Positions 16,236-27,419 of a DNA stretch of 64,000 nt are shown piece after piece. Numbering within the stretch: the first letter of the stretch is position 1; each line of letters starts with the position of its first letter. Where the stretch lies: NCBI RefSeq assembly GCF_003589595.1, contig NW_020653711.1, positions 4,432,777-4,496,776 of the forward strand, read 5' to 3'. Below the pieces are notes generated by a model. The model did no database searches and was not told the origin of the DNA. It saw only the letters and a list, made by a program, of their open reading frames with translations. Made by a program: the position numbers and the translations under genes. The DNA is from Hyposmocoma kahamanoa. Lineage: Eukaryota; Arthropoda; Insecta; Lepidoptera; Cosmopterigidae.

Positions 16236-16544
16236 TCAAAACCACTGTTGATACGCCGTTGTTTTACTATTTCCCATAGTGCACCGGCTACGTGTTCGAC
16301 CGCGGAGTGTCTTTTCCTCCACCTTACCCACCAGGACCAGTTTGTCAAGGTTGTCTTGTTGTCGGCGAGCAATAATCTTTGTATCAACACGAACAAAAAA
16401 ATTAATGGAGGACAATTTGTTCAGATAGGGATTTTCGGATGCTTCTGGATTGTTTGTGCTCTGCATGACCTGCAAGACCTCCGGGCTTGAGGATTTAATG
16501 GCGGCTATTAGTGAGACGGTCGACGTTGCTGAGTTCTCGGCCAC
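16236..16544 (-). pseudogene. Retroelement-derived 102-codon ORF
   Basis: The C-terminal half (LDKLVLVGKVEEKTLRGRT) resembles the linker after the RT domain of RTE-like LINEs, where a 'GKVEGKR.RGRSP' motif is typical. The N-terminal part (AENSATSTVSLIAAIKSSSP) is not recognised. The frame is uninterrupted but short and lies beside R2-type LINE 3' sequence, so I read it as a fragment, possibly chimeric, rather than a host gene. Confidence 0.5.
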
Positions 16545-16940
16545 AATAGTATAGTATATGCCATCGATCGCTAAAAGACGTTGAGGATTTTCACAAAAAG
16601 TATATGAATATCATGATAGTAGAAACATCGTGATTATTATCATCCATTTATACATCCCAATGCTGAGCACGGGTCTCCTCCCAGGCGAGGGTTTAGGCCT
16701 TAGCGCGCTACGCTAGCCCAATGCGGGTTGGGGACTCCACACGTTTTCCGAAGGTTGTGAACCTTCTTCGACATGCAGTTTTCATCAAGATGTTATTGTT
16801 CACCGAAAAGCTCATGTTAAATTTCAAATTAAATGTGGCACCAAAATTTCGAGAAACTCAGAGGTGCGAGTCCGGATTCGAACTCAGGGCTTCCACATGA
16901 GAAACAGTAGATCAAACTATAGAATGCCAGGGCTTTAACA
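16545..16940 (-). mobile_element. Lepidopteran retroposon with tRNA-like head
   Basis: Contains the lepidopteran 3'-end motif 'CCCAATGCTGAGCACGGGTC..CTCC' (16659 on) followed by conserved TTCACCGAAAAGCTCATG, and on the right a minus-strand tRNA-like B box (GGATTCGAAC at about 16873). The left ~35 bp is R2-like. Confidence 0.55.
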
Positions 16941-18111
16941 CCATCATATTTCAATATAAAACAAAAATGAAAGCGACAATTTCACTCACCACCCAAAAGC
17001 CTGTTACGAATGGTCGTGACCTCTTAATTTTCACATAATTGTGACAGAGACCATTCATTATTTTGGCCTGTGTCCGAGCTCATTTGCGACAGACAAGACC
17101 GACAAAAAGTGTGGAAACTGCAGTGTTTCTTTGCAAACTTGGCAAAGTACATTGTCGTAATATGAAATTTTATTTATCGCCGTCCGGTTTACGAAGTCTT
17201 TCTTTGTGAAATATTTTGTTATTGTAACTTTGTTTATTTTCTTTTGACGGATGTTTTAATACATGAACTTGTTTTAAAATCTGTTTCTTTTTCTTTTTAA
17301 TTTTTATATTGTCGCTGTAGTAAACCCTACAATGAACTTCTGTTCTGAATAAAGTCTGCTGCCTTCTACAGTTCTCTGCTTGCCTATTCTGTTTACTCAA
17401 CAACAATGAAGTGAAATACACACTTTTCTCTTAGTGACTTTCATGAGTGTCGAGACCATTCGTATTGCAGTCAGATACCAACTGCCTTGATCCCTGCGGT
17501 AACACGTAGATAAGTGCGCAGTGTTACCAGGGTATTTCTGTCCAAATTTAACGCTGGTTACATCTCGTAGTATGCTGCTCTCAACGACATCATCTCTACT
17601 CCAGCTCAGTGTCAAAGGCCAAAACAGCATGACCCTTTTTGACATGAGTCAACCGTGACCATGGGATATGTAAAGGGCCGGAAACGTCGGTTTGTTTGAA
17701 TAACAAATATACACGATTTAAGCCGGGAAAAATAGTTTCATTTCCTAACAAACATAAAGTTGAATGATCCAAAAAAAATGTTTCATTTCCTATGTACGAC
17801 AAAAGAGTTTTTAATCAGTTAATAAATTAATAGTAGGTAAACTATGACTAGTAATTGATAAACCATTGATTCCTCGTCGTAATAGGTTTCATAATCAAAG
17901 AGCTTTAAAAGATCATTTCAACAATATATGATCATGTAGCAACGAAGTACTAAAAAATTAGTGACCCACCCCTAATATTTTGCTTCTAATACAAAATATC
18001 GTATCGAATGTAATTTAAAGAGTGATAGTTTGAATAATGCAGCTATGTGGCCGAGTGTACAATAAATAACTTATATATTTATATCAATAATAAGAACATT
18101 ATTTTGACGAC
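16941..18111. other. No gene seen; one short repeat
   Basis: Around 17690-17810 there are two copies of AATAGTTTCATTTCCTA or close variants, also present at 60680-60710, marking an interspersed repeat. Short ORFs across 17170-17800 have no domain. Confidence 0.4.
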
Positions 18112-18192
18112 CTCTGTGGTTGAGCGGCTTGCGCACTGGTTTTCATTGTGCCACCATCTCTGAGGTCCTGGGTTCGATCTCCGCCCTGGGCG
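18112..18192 (+). mobile_element. SINE C tRNA-like head
   Basis: A box TGGTTGAGCGG and B box GGGTTCGATCT with the same head sequence as the minus-strand SINE C at 51690-51955. It is joined without a gap to the R1 5' end at 18193. Confidence 0.65.
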
Positions 18193-18400
18193 ATCTAGTA
18201 GCAGTGGAGCTTCTCGTAAAAGAGTTCGTCCAGGAAGTACTGCCACCTTACCGTATTTCTGCCGCCCATAGATTGCCGCCAACCAGTAATGTGAGCATTA
18301 CGGCGTTTCAGTTTCGAATGGTAAGGGTGCCGGTGACATTACAAGCATATGGGATTCGTTAACGTATGTCTCTGGGAGTCGGGCGCAATGGGCAGAGGCG
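18193..18400 (+). mobile_element. R1 repeat joined to a SINE C head
   Basis: Begins TAGTAGCAGTGGAGC and runs to TCTCTGGGAGTCGGGCGC, then departs into GC-rich DNA (18400-18500) that also holds AGAGGCG-like sequence as in 8420-8543. Confidence 0.75.
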
Positions 18401-18689
18401 CGTACGTCCGTTATTCGCGACTCTTCCGTCGCGCACCTGCAGCGGCGCACATGCACCCACGGTTAGGGCGACCTCTTTGCTTAACCAATTGCTCGCACTG
18501 CAGTCGCGGGCCGACGTATTCGGAGACAGTTCGAAGCAATTTTTCAAATATGCCGTATTATTCCTAAATGAATATTTATGTAAAGCAGAATAATAATATA
18601 AATTGTATTATATAAATTATTATTATTACATTTCTTTGACTAGCATATAAGTGTTTTGGCTCATGCTGTGAACTTATTATGTAATTATT

Positions 18690-18693
18690 ATAA

Positions 18694-18724
<31 letters not shown>

Positions 18725-18847
18725 ATGGGAGTGTCCTTCAGATCTTTGTGATATAAAATTCTGAGTGATACTGCAACTATTATGGATAGGCTTGTCGCTT
18801 ACCAACTGGTGCACAACTTGTTCGTCCCGTAACTTAGTATTGCAAAA
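18690..18847 (+). mobile_element. (AAAT)n tract followed by an R1 3' fragment
   Basis: About nine AAAT/TAAA units (18690-18725), then R1 from CAGATCTTTGTGAT to GTAACTTAGTATTGCAAAAAAA. Confidence 0.75.
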
Positions 18848-18849
18848 AA

Positions 18850-19320
18850 AGTTGAAGAACGTAACTTTTCTATATTGTCTCGGGTCTGGGTGTTTCTGGT
18901 ACAGTCGATGTTTCCGATTTCCATAACACAAGTTCTTTAGTTGCTTACTTTGGGATCGAAGCAACGTATGTGATTTTGCATAATATATACTCGTATTATA
19001 TTTATGTTTATTTATATAATTTTTTTTTCTTCCACAGTGAAACTTACATCTAACTACAAATAAAATGTATTAGTAACATTTTAAGTGAGTATGACTGGTG
19101 GTTAAACTAGACAAAAACCCTGTGTTTTGAAACGCCAGGCCTTATGTTGCAAAAAAAATAGAAACAATGAGAAATAAATACTCTGGGGTTAAGCTACACT
19201 GCAACAAATTATTTAAATAGTAGCGTCTAGTTTACTAGACTAGATTAGTTTCTATTTATAGAATAGGGTTAGAAATAGTTTATTAATTAATTAGTTTAAT
19301 TTAATCATATTTTTGTCATG
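18850..19320. other. No gene seen
   Basis: AT-rich spacer. Confidence 0.35.
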
Positions 19321-19321
19321 T

Positions 19322-19575
19322 CAACTGCCTCCGTGGCCAAATCATGCGGGACTGCCACGCAGAGGTCCCAAATTCGATTCCCGGGCCGGAACAGGAGTTT
19401 GGGTGTAATTTGTGGTTGTCTGTGTGTGTGTGTCCATGGCACCCGCGACAGGTTTTCCCAAGTGAGGAGCTGTGTTGAGCGTTTGTGTGCTGTGCCCTTA
19501 CAGGGTCCATTAAGAACCTAATTTATGTTACCTACCACATTGTATACAACATTGTGATATGCAATAAAGTATTGA
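19322..19575 (+). mobile_element. SINE A
   Basis: AACTGCCTCCGTGGCC head, AATTCGATTCCCGGGCC B box region, then TTTGGGTGTAATTTGTGGTT and CCATGGCACCCGCGACAGG. The usual ATT tail is replaced by a TGCAATAAAGTATTGAG ending. Confidence 0.75.
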
Positions 19576-20838
19576 GTTTATTTATCAAACAAATGTAAAA
19601 ATGAAATAAATCCAAATTCTAAAATACAGCCATAAGTAAGTTGTTGTAAAGAAATTTAGCTTTTTATTGTATGTTTTTCACTAACGTAGTACTAAAAGCT
19701 TTTATCCTCCATAAAGTTTCATCAAAATATAGCAAAAATGACTGTAACTTACCGAGGACTATTTGCGAAGAGGGTGGTGCAAAAATGGAATGACCCAGCG
19801 CATTAGCAAAGCGGATGCTTACCCGTCGGTGCTGTATCGCCAGATGAGGCCCTAATAGAGGTGTCACTATATCGACATGGGTATATCGCTAACATGTGTA
19901 TTAAAAACATTTTCGACAAACTTGGAAATAATTTTACACTTAAAAGACGTATGTTTACTTCCTTTATGATCATGCACAAGTAGAGTTGATCTCGTATTCG
20001 AAATACTTCCCACAAATAATTAGAAAGTTGGATCAGTTTAAAGTACAATATTAAATCAGTATATGATATCTTAGATAAAACCTTAAAAGCGCCACGAGAC
20101 ATCGACGTTGCTTCAGACTAAATTATCGTGAACTTGTCCCATAAAATTATTTTTCGTATAACATTATTGGATTCAATGTCGATTCGCTTTCGGCTTATAT
20201 TGGCTTCTTAACATCCATTACAAAGACTGACAAAAGCTTTTCACTTTTCTTTTTGGACAACAGACTCGCAAGTGACATTGAATCTAATTTATACCTTAAG
20301 TCTATACGGACACATATCGTTATCCATATAAAAGCATTTATTTACACAATTTTCAAAAATGTTTATCAATGAAATTTTAATAAAGAAATCAATAATAGAT
20401 GTTGACTTCAGTATTAAATATGAAATATTTATTAATTTCAGCTCTGTATTACATTTTAATGCTATCGTGCGAAAGAACCCTGCCCCTGTTTCATGTCTTA
20501 TAACAATTACTATTGTAATGTACATAATGGTAATTCTGTTGTACTTAATAATTATTGTCATTTTATTTGTTGATTGCAGTTTTCATTTAATTTTATTTTG
20601 TTTGGAAATTAAATTAATCTTAATATTGACAATATTATTTATCTTTAAATTCTGTTTATTTCATTGGTGTATTTTGAAGAGTAGGAAGTTTAAGCATTTT
20701 GATTTTGAAGATTTAATTTTAACTACATCAAAATAATCAATGGTTACTAATACAATTTGAGTTTGCTGTTACTAGCAAACTATGGAACTTACTGAGAATA
20801 ACAGATTTCTATTTTTATTATTAATATATTTAATTCAA
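19576..20838. other. No gene supported
   Basis: Includes an open frame of 125 codons (20359-20736) that is almost entirely Ile/Leu/Phe/Lys from A+T-rich codons and has no domain; I treat it as chance. Confidence 0.4.
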
Positions 20839-20839
20839 T

Positions 20840-20975
20840 GACTCGATCAAGGCAGCATTTCAGGGATGTTTGCAGAGGCGCGGGCACTTCCTTGTGCGCA
20901 GCCTTGACAATGATAACCGGTAGGCCTGATTGCACCTACGTAAACCACTGTAGTATGGTGCACTTGAACAAAAGG
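20840..20975 (+). pseudogene. Short LINE reverse transcriptase remnant
   Basis: Translates in part to SISGMFAEARA, resembling the C-terminal RT block (CSASGMSGESR) seen in the LINE at 53980-54420. Stops follow. Weak evidence. Confidence 0.35.
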
Positions 20976-21224
20976 TGCCACTAAAGTTACATAAGTACCA
21001 GAAATTAATTGTAATTTAATTTTGATTATTTGAACTAATCTTATTTAATTTATTTGGACATTGTTTAAAATTTCATTGATGTGTCTTCAAATATAATTAA
21101 TGTAACCAATATGTAATATAATTAGTAATGTAATGTAATTCTATGTGTTAGTATAATTATGGCCTATGTTGTCTGGTATGAATAACTGAATTTTAATTAT
21201 TTATTTTTCTTATTACCTAAACAG

Positions 21225-21420
21225 CTAAACTTTCCGGTTCTGTGCCTATCTGCTCCAGGTTTTCCCTATGATTTTTACTATATCATCGATCCAGCGCGTC
21301 ATTGGAGTACCGGGATTTTTTCAGCTTGTCTTAGCCATCAATCCGTCAAGATCTTACTCCAGTGGCCATCACCACGACTAGTCAGATGTCCTGCCTAACT
21401 TCACTTAAGGTCTATATGAA
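21225..21420 (-). pseudogene. Decayed LINE fragment (RTE-like 3' coding end)
   Basis: The sequence around ACTATATCATCGATCCAGCG..GGAGTACCGGG resembles the antisense of the conserved 3' coding end of lepidopteran RTE-type elements. Frames are broken. Confidence 0.35.
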
Positions 21421-21744
21421 GAGTGTGAAACCGAGCACGGCGTGCTCCATGATCCTATGTGCAATTCCTATCCGGTGCACAGTTTTATAGGTTAGAGGTT
21501 ATAAGTGAATATTATTTGTTTCTCTCTATACTATCGACATATGTGTTTACATGGACTTAAGGTACCCTACGTGACGCCGTGCCAGAGGATTATTATCACG
21601 GAGATTACCAGACGTCGACCGGCGCCAAAACACTAAAAGAGTTGTGAATCTGCAATGCTAAGACGACAGACCTTTCCTTTGAGTAAAAAAAACTTTCCCA
21701 GGCTTTATTTCGGGTATACATAAACATTTGTTACTATATTGTTA

Positions 21745-21870
21745 ACCGACTTCAAAAAAGGAGAAAGTTCTTAATTCGTCTGTATTTTTTTGTGTGTTTT
21801 ACGCGATGGCTCCGACATTTGTGAACCGATTTCGATGGTTCTTTTTTTTATGAGTAAGAAGGTATAGTTG
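21745..21870 (+). repeat. Lepidoptera-specific 'AACCGACTTCAAAAAAGGAG' repeat
   Basis: Starts TTAACCGACTTCAAAAAAGG, continues TTTTACGCGATGGCTCCGAC. A related copy is at 45405-45690 and a minus fragment at 47515-47545. This repeat is one of the main reasons for calling the host a lepidopteran. Confidence 0.8.
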
Positions 21871-22140
21871 AAGAAATATTATTTACACTGATTAATTTTA
21901 TCTCTTAGACGGCTTATCTTTTCTTTTACAATTCTTTCTATTGCAATTACAAAGCGTACAAGGATTTAACGACAGTGGTCCATCGTACGAGTCATGGATG
22001 CGCCAAATGCTTTTTCTGAATTATACTTTTCAATTATTTCTTGACTCAATAAATCTTTTTCTTAACAGTAGGTACTTCATGAAATATCGACTGCCGACTC
22101 TTTTCTTAATAATTCAACAAGTTATTGACGCATAAAGATT

Positions 22141-22568
22141 TAGGTAGCAGTAGAACCCCTTCTGAAAGAGTTCGGCCAGGGAAGTACTGCCAGCTTACCT
22201 ATTTCTGCCGCCAAACAATATATGTCAGTATTACTGTGTTCCGGTTTCGAAGGGTAAGACCCAGTTAATATTATTCCAATGATCATGTAAACGCCCAGTG
22301 GACATTATAATGGAAATATCTCGTTCAAATTTAGCGCTATATAGGGTATCCAGCGTCCAGGGAAGTACTACCTTACCTATGTCTGCCGCCAAGCACTAAT
22401 GTGAGCATTACTATATTTCGGTTTTAAATAGTAAGGTTCCTGATAAAAATACAAGCACATCAGACTTGTCAACTGGAACAGTGCCCCTCAGATCTTTGCG
22501 ACTAAAAGCTCTGAGTGGCCATCAAGCGCCACCAGGCGCGTGTCTTGTTTGTCCCGTCACTTGATATT
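22141..22568 (+). mobile_element. Composite of two R1 copies with a 95-bp alternative head
   Basis: R1 5' part (22141-22258), then about 95 bp starting ACCCAGTTAATATTATTCC and ending TATCCAG, then a second R1 (22350-22568). The same 95-bp block precedes the R1 body at 32813-32940 (minus), so it is a real alternative 5' module. Confidence 0.75.
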
Positions 22569-23148
22569 ATTATATACTTGATATAAATCCAGTTTAAAAT
22601 TAAGTGCCAACACGTAAAAGTGTTTAAACTAATTGTTTATACTAAAAAGTTGGCACGTGCGTTACCGAGTCGGATCACTCGTTTGTCCTATTGAACTCCA
22701 AAGATTAAGTGATAAGATGAATCGGTGCAAATAATATTTCATCAACTATAACCTCAGTAGTGGGTCAGATGTAATTCAGTACAATGGAAATAGAATATTA
22801 GGATGATTTAATCCTGATCTGATCATAGAAATGGCAGGCATAAGAAAAACAGAAGAACAGGAAAAGCAGTGACCTTGCGTTTGGGCTCATGTGATTCGTT
22901 TTGATGAGGACTTTCATATGCATTTTGAGCATTGTTCAGGAGGCCGTGGTAATGAACACACCGTAAGGGGATAAACCAACTTTGAGGTCGGTCTTTTTAT
23001 TAAAAAAATATTGTACATGTAGGGTTCAACACCATTAGTGCTTTATCTTGTAAGTATCACTGGATTTAGATATTACTCTGCAAATTTTGTCAGTGTGATA
23101 TAATGTACTTCTATACTATACTATATTTTATTAAATTTAATATTTAAC
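22569..23148. other. No gene seen
   Basis: Unassigned; short stretch near 22985 (GAGGTCGGTC) resembles the end of the lepidopteran repeat at 63760. Confidence 0.35.
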
Positions 23149-23345
23149 TGCCTCTGTGGCTGAACGGTTACCGGGTTAACGGTTACGGGTGAACGGGTAC
23201 GGTTACAGAGGTCCTGGGTTCGATTCCCATGCCTTCTACATTTATTTCTCTCGTGAGTTTGTGTTGTTTATGCGTGTGTCCATGGCACCCGCGACATATG
23301 GTTTCCCTATTGCGAGGCTATGAGTGTGTTGTGTTAAAAAATAAA
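23149..23345 (+). mobile_element. SINE A with internal head duplication
   Basis: ACTGCCTCTGTGGCTGAACGG, then a head expanded by several GGTTACGGGT-like copies, B box GGGTTCGATTCCC and the usual CCATGGCACCCGCGAC body. Confidence 0.75.
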
Positions 23346-24015
23346 TTCGCCTATATATTTTTAAGCGAAACGTGTTCCATGAGATCTTCAAAGGTTTGTT
23401 TCATAATTGACAATGAAAATTCATTTAATATTCATTCCCACCGGGAAAGCATTCGCTGGTAATGAAAATTCCATATCGAATATTCCTACGTAGTGCTGAG
23501 CACAACAAAGCTAGCAAAGAGTTGAAATGTTCGGCGATGTGGACAGTGTAACAAACAATCGAGTAATCTACTCCTACGGTGAACAATGAACAGAAAAATA
23601 TAAATAAAAAGTGATAAACGATAACAATTTTAGTACCGATAATAAGTCATAAGTCGGTTGAAGCATCGTAATGGAAAAATTAACCTGTGTTACCGGTGTG
23701 CGTCACGAGGAGGCTCTTTCCGTGCACCCCTAATGCGATCTGTACGAGGGAAGATTTCTACGCGGCCACAGATAACGCAGTTAAGGTGGCAATATACTAA
23801 TTGAAGTCAATAGAGTTGTAAAATAAATGAAGTATCGACAAGGTACGGAGAAGACAAAGTATAATGAGATAATTGTAGAAATAAATTACCCAGAAATTAG
23901 AACGTATATGCTGCCGTCTAACAAAAAGGCGCCTAAGTAACAAATGGTCAAATATCCGTTTTAAATAGCATAAGATAAAGCTCAAAATCTATCTATTTAA
24001 AAACAGTTTTATGTT
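23346..24015. other. No gene seen
   Basis: AT-rich; nothing recognised. Confidence 0.35.
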
Positions 24016-24302
24016 ATGATATCAAGTGACTGAACGAAGAAGCGCTGGTGGTAGCTACACGCCTATCCGTAGCAGTTGCAGTGCCACTTAGACTTTTAAA
24101 TCTCAAAAATGTGAGGGGGCACTGCCACCGCGCCCATCACCCTGATACTTAAGTTGATAAAAACGTGTGTGTAATTTTACCAGCACCCTTAACCTTCAAA
24201 ATCGGAACGCAGAAATGCACATATTAAGGCTCGGCGGCAGAAATAGGTAAGGCGTTAACACTTCTCTGGACGAACTCTTTCACAATAAGCTCTACTGCTA
24301 CT
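24016..24302 (-). mobile_element. R1 repeat
   Basis: Full-length minus copy from TATCAAGTGAC to GAGCTCTACTGCTA-like 5' end (CTCTACTGCTAC). Confidence 0.85.
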
Positions 24303-24910
24303 ATAAAGTTAGTTAGCGTGTCCGACTTATCGAAACTTATCCTATTGATGCGTAGCTAAAATATCAATAAACCATTTCAATATTTTAAAACTGGGTTATG
24401 CTTAATTATGATATCTCAATACATGATTTTATCACATAACCGCGTTTTAATTAGCAGACAGCAGTGCTAATTTTTCTTTTTAATTATTTTAAAACAAACC
24501 ACAGACTCTCTGTCTAATCTCCCGTAAAATTCAGCTTTTAACTTTTAAACCAGATTCTATTTTAAAAGTCTGCATTTACTTGCGTCCTTCTAATGTCGGC
24601 AACATGAACATCAAAGTGACTTTACTAAGTGAAACTGACGAAAACATGCTACATTATAAAAGCAGTCTATCCTTCTTGCATGCCAGCAAAATTCCTCTAC
24701 TTATAAAAACTAAAATGGAATTTTGGCCCACAAAGCTTTTAGTGATGTTATGTTGAGTGTGTGCGTTATTATTAAATTTATTTACATTACTAAATTTTGA
24801 CACATTCTTTAATAATATCGGCTTAGTTTTGATAATATACTCACAATTTTTTGCAATGCCTTCCGCAACCAATATAACAACGCCTTCAAAGTGTTGTTGT
24901 GGCTGCCGTG
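24303..24910. other. No gene; SINE A 3' scrap
   Basis: 24746-24786 carries TTATGTTGAGTGTGTGCGTTATTATT, the 3' end of SINE A. The rest is unassigned. Confidence 0.4.
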
Positions 24911-25164
24911 ATTTTTTTTATAATATCAAGTGACGACCCAAACAGGGCGTGCGCCTGATGGTAAGCTACACGCCTGTCTATAACAGTTGCAGTGCCATTC
25001 AGAGCTTTAAGTCGCAAAGATCTGAGGGGCACTGCCACTGCACCCGTTTACTCTGAGATATAAGTTGAATTGAATTTGTTGAAATTTGAATTTATTAAGT
25101 TGAAATAAGTAAGGTGGCATTACTTCCCTGGACGAACTCTCTCATAAGGAGCTCTACTGCTACT
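24911..25164 (-). mobile_element. R1 repeat
   Basis: Minus copy beginning TTTTATAATATCAAGTGACG; internal deletion after TTAAGTTG (about 25075-25105). Confidence 0.8.
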
Positions 25165-25214
25165 AAGATTCTATGGTACTTCGAGCATGTTCCTTGTGTT
25201 CATTGATAATAAGG

Positions 25215-25250
25215 CCCAAATAAGTATGCTCCTCAAGCATGCTTATTTGG
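25215..25250. repeat. Short perfect-looking hairpin
   Basis: CCAAATAAGTATGCT (25216-25230) pairs with AGCATGCTTATTTGG (25236-25250) around a tiny loop, with one mismatch. Confidence 0.6.
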
Positions 25251-25737
25251 ACCTGTAGAGCTAGACACGTGCAGACGCGCGCAGGGCTGGCGTTGATGGT
25301 GGACTGGTGTTGGAGGCACTGGTGATCATGCGTGACTATTATTATACGATTACACCATAAAGATACATTAAAAAACAATTACATTGAATTCTTCTCTTAG
25401 CACATCCCTAGAAGAGCTACCCCCTAGGAGCTCCAATGAAAAATCTAATATCACTCAACTCGGGCCAAACTCAACAATTGCTGCTCATGAATTTTAACTA
25501 GGCATTTTCTTTGCGACGCCTAAAGCGATCTCGCTACTAAGTGAGTTCCTAGACGTGCGGAACGAACACGACACAATATCTACGTGACAGTCGGAAACCA
25601 TTTTACATAAAAACTTCTGATACAACTTATACGGTATGATATCACCTTTGTAAAACATCCCCATTAGTAAATATGGCAGAGATTTTTGCTTTGCCTTATT
25701 GAAGTCACTCTTGGAGAAGGCAAACATTGTCACATCA
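25251..25737. other. No gene supported
   Basis: A minus-strand open frame of 90 codons (25494-25766) has mixed composition and no recognisable domain; it partly covers R1, so chance is likely. Confidence 0.35.
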
Positions 25738-25981
25738 GGAGCAGTAGTTTTTGTGAAAGAGTTCACCTAGGGAAGTGCCATCTTACTTATTTCTGCCGCT
25801 GCTGGAATTACACGAACATGAAACTTGTAAACTTATGTCCAAGGGTGACAAGCGCTGTGGCACTGTTCCTCAGATCCTTGCGATTAAAAGTGTGTGTTAC
25901 TGCAACTGCTACGGATATGCATGTTGCTTAATACCAGGCGGGCCGACTTGTTAGTCCCGTCACTTGTAATCTTAAAAAAAC
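25738..25981 (+). mobile_element. R1 repeat
   Basis: Internally deleted copy ending CCCGTCACTTGTAATCTTAAAA. Confidence 0.75.
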
Positions 25982-26720
25982 AATCAAAGTATACATTTAT
26001 GATATCATGCTTTAATTATTTTTGTAGTACGTAATAATCAAAGTAGTTTGACATTTTGTTAGTCAACATTTTTTTTATCATTTATGTTTCATTGAGGAGG
26101 TTTTGTTGTTAAAATTTGTAGACGGGGCCACGAGCTCAAAAATTTACGTGGGTTCCACCAAGTGCGTATATCACTATGGAACCAGTAGTGGAACCAACAA
26201 TCCTAAAGGGAAATCAGTCAGTCGACATTGCATTTGAATGACAGTAGAATGATGGTCGAAATCGGGAATCGCATTGTTACAAGAGTATGGAGAGCTGCGA
26301 CCTGGTCCAGAACTGTCGTCGTTTGTGTGTTGAGAAATTGCCGGTATTATAGTCGTGGCAAAGTCGTACCACAGGGTATTTACTTGCTCCCTCTAAAGCC
26401 GCTTTAATCTTGCACCTGAAAGAGTACCTAGAGCGAAATAAAAAAGGTACGATGATGGAATTCTTAGATGAATTACGCTGTGCCCAGACAAAGGTAGGAA
26501 GGTAATTTTAAATAAAATACACTCTTCAACAAAGTCTAAGGAACAAGTCAAGTATACCAAATTATTTAACTATTTTAGAAACAAGTACAGGGATTAAATT
26601 TGTATTGAATTGATATTCAATTATTTTTTTTCAAATGACTACATACACTACGAACACATAGAAAAAAAATTAATACAAATTGAAATACAATTAATGAGAG
26701 ATGTCGCTACATCTCTAACC
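25982..26720. other. No gene seen
   Basis: Unassigned. About 26090-26460 is less AT-rich but every frame is broken. Confidence 0.35.
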
Positions 26721-26721
26721 T

Positions 26722-27272
26722 GCAGGTCGATTCTGAACCTTACGATAACTCTGTTGTCGACCAATTCGATTAGATATCGTACGCTTTCTTTTAATTTTTA
26801 TTTAAAATAACCTATTCGAACGTCAAACTGTCGTATACGAAACCGAGCCGAAATGACGGGTACTTCTCGACCGACAAAGGCTACACACGTTATTCAGAAC
26901 ACAGTTATCGAATGAAAGTTACCGAACGTCTTATTGTTTACAAACCAAGAATGTAATATGGAAATATTTTATTATTTTAAATAAAAACTGGATTTTGTTC
27001 AATTTTATTAATTTATTTTAGTGCGAGACTAATGCATTCCTATATTTTAGGCTCTTACAGGCTTCAAAATGTATATTAAAGGATTTAATTTCTCTTATAA
27101 TCTATATTCGCCGATTAACTCCGTAAACGTCGTTGGATAACAATATCGTATCCGAATCCGAATCGAAAGTTTTAACTCGAATGTTCTGAATTGCTCGGAA
27201 AGCGCCCTTCGATTCGAGAACGATATCCAATCGTACGACTCGGTTAAAATATCGCAGAGTTCTGAATCAGGG
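26722..27272. mobile_element. TIR DNA element (~550 bp, non-autonomous)
   Basis: The left end (GGTCGATTCTGAACC..CGATA..GATTAGATATCGT) is the imperfect inverse of the right end (ATATCCAATCG..ATATCGCAGAGTTCTGAATC). TIRs about 50 bp, diverged; no coding capacity. Confidence 0.55.
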
Positions 27273-27342
27273 TCCAGGGCTGGTGGCTGTAAAGTTACCT
27301 AACTGGGTGACGAAATACTTTCATAGGTTTCTCATAGATATG

Positions 27343-27416
27343 ATGATCATAGTGTGTGTATATATATATACAAACACTATGATCATATATATATATATAT
27401 ACATATATATAATAAT
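27343..27416. repeat. AT-cruciform palindrome and TA microsatellite
   Basis: ATGATCATAGTGT (27343-27355) and ACACTATGATCAT (27374-27386) flank a self-complementary GTGTATATATATATAC core, followed by a (TA)n run. Confidence 0.8.
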
Positions 27417-27419
27417 TTC

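Noticed and set aside
18349..18593. Three overlapping short ORFs in a GC-rich patch
   Set aside because: Mutually overlapping on both strands with no domain; GC-rich DNA lacks stops.
20359..20736. 125-aa plus ORF with many hydrophobic residues
   Set aside because: Composition follows AT-rich DNA; no domain, no neighbours, no promoter.
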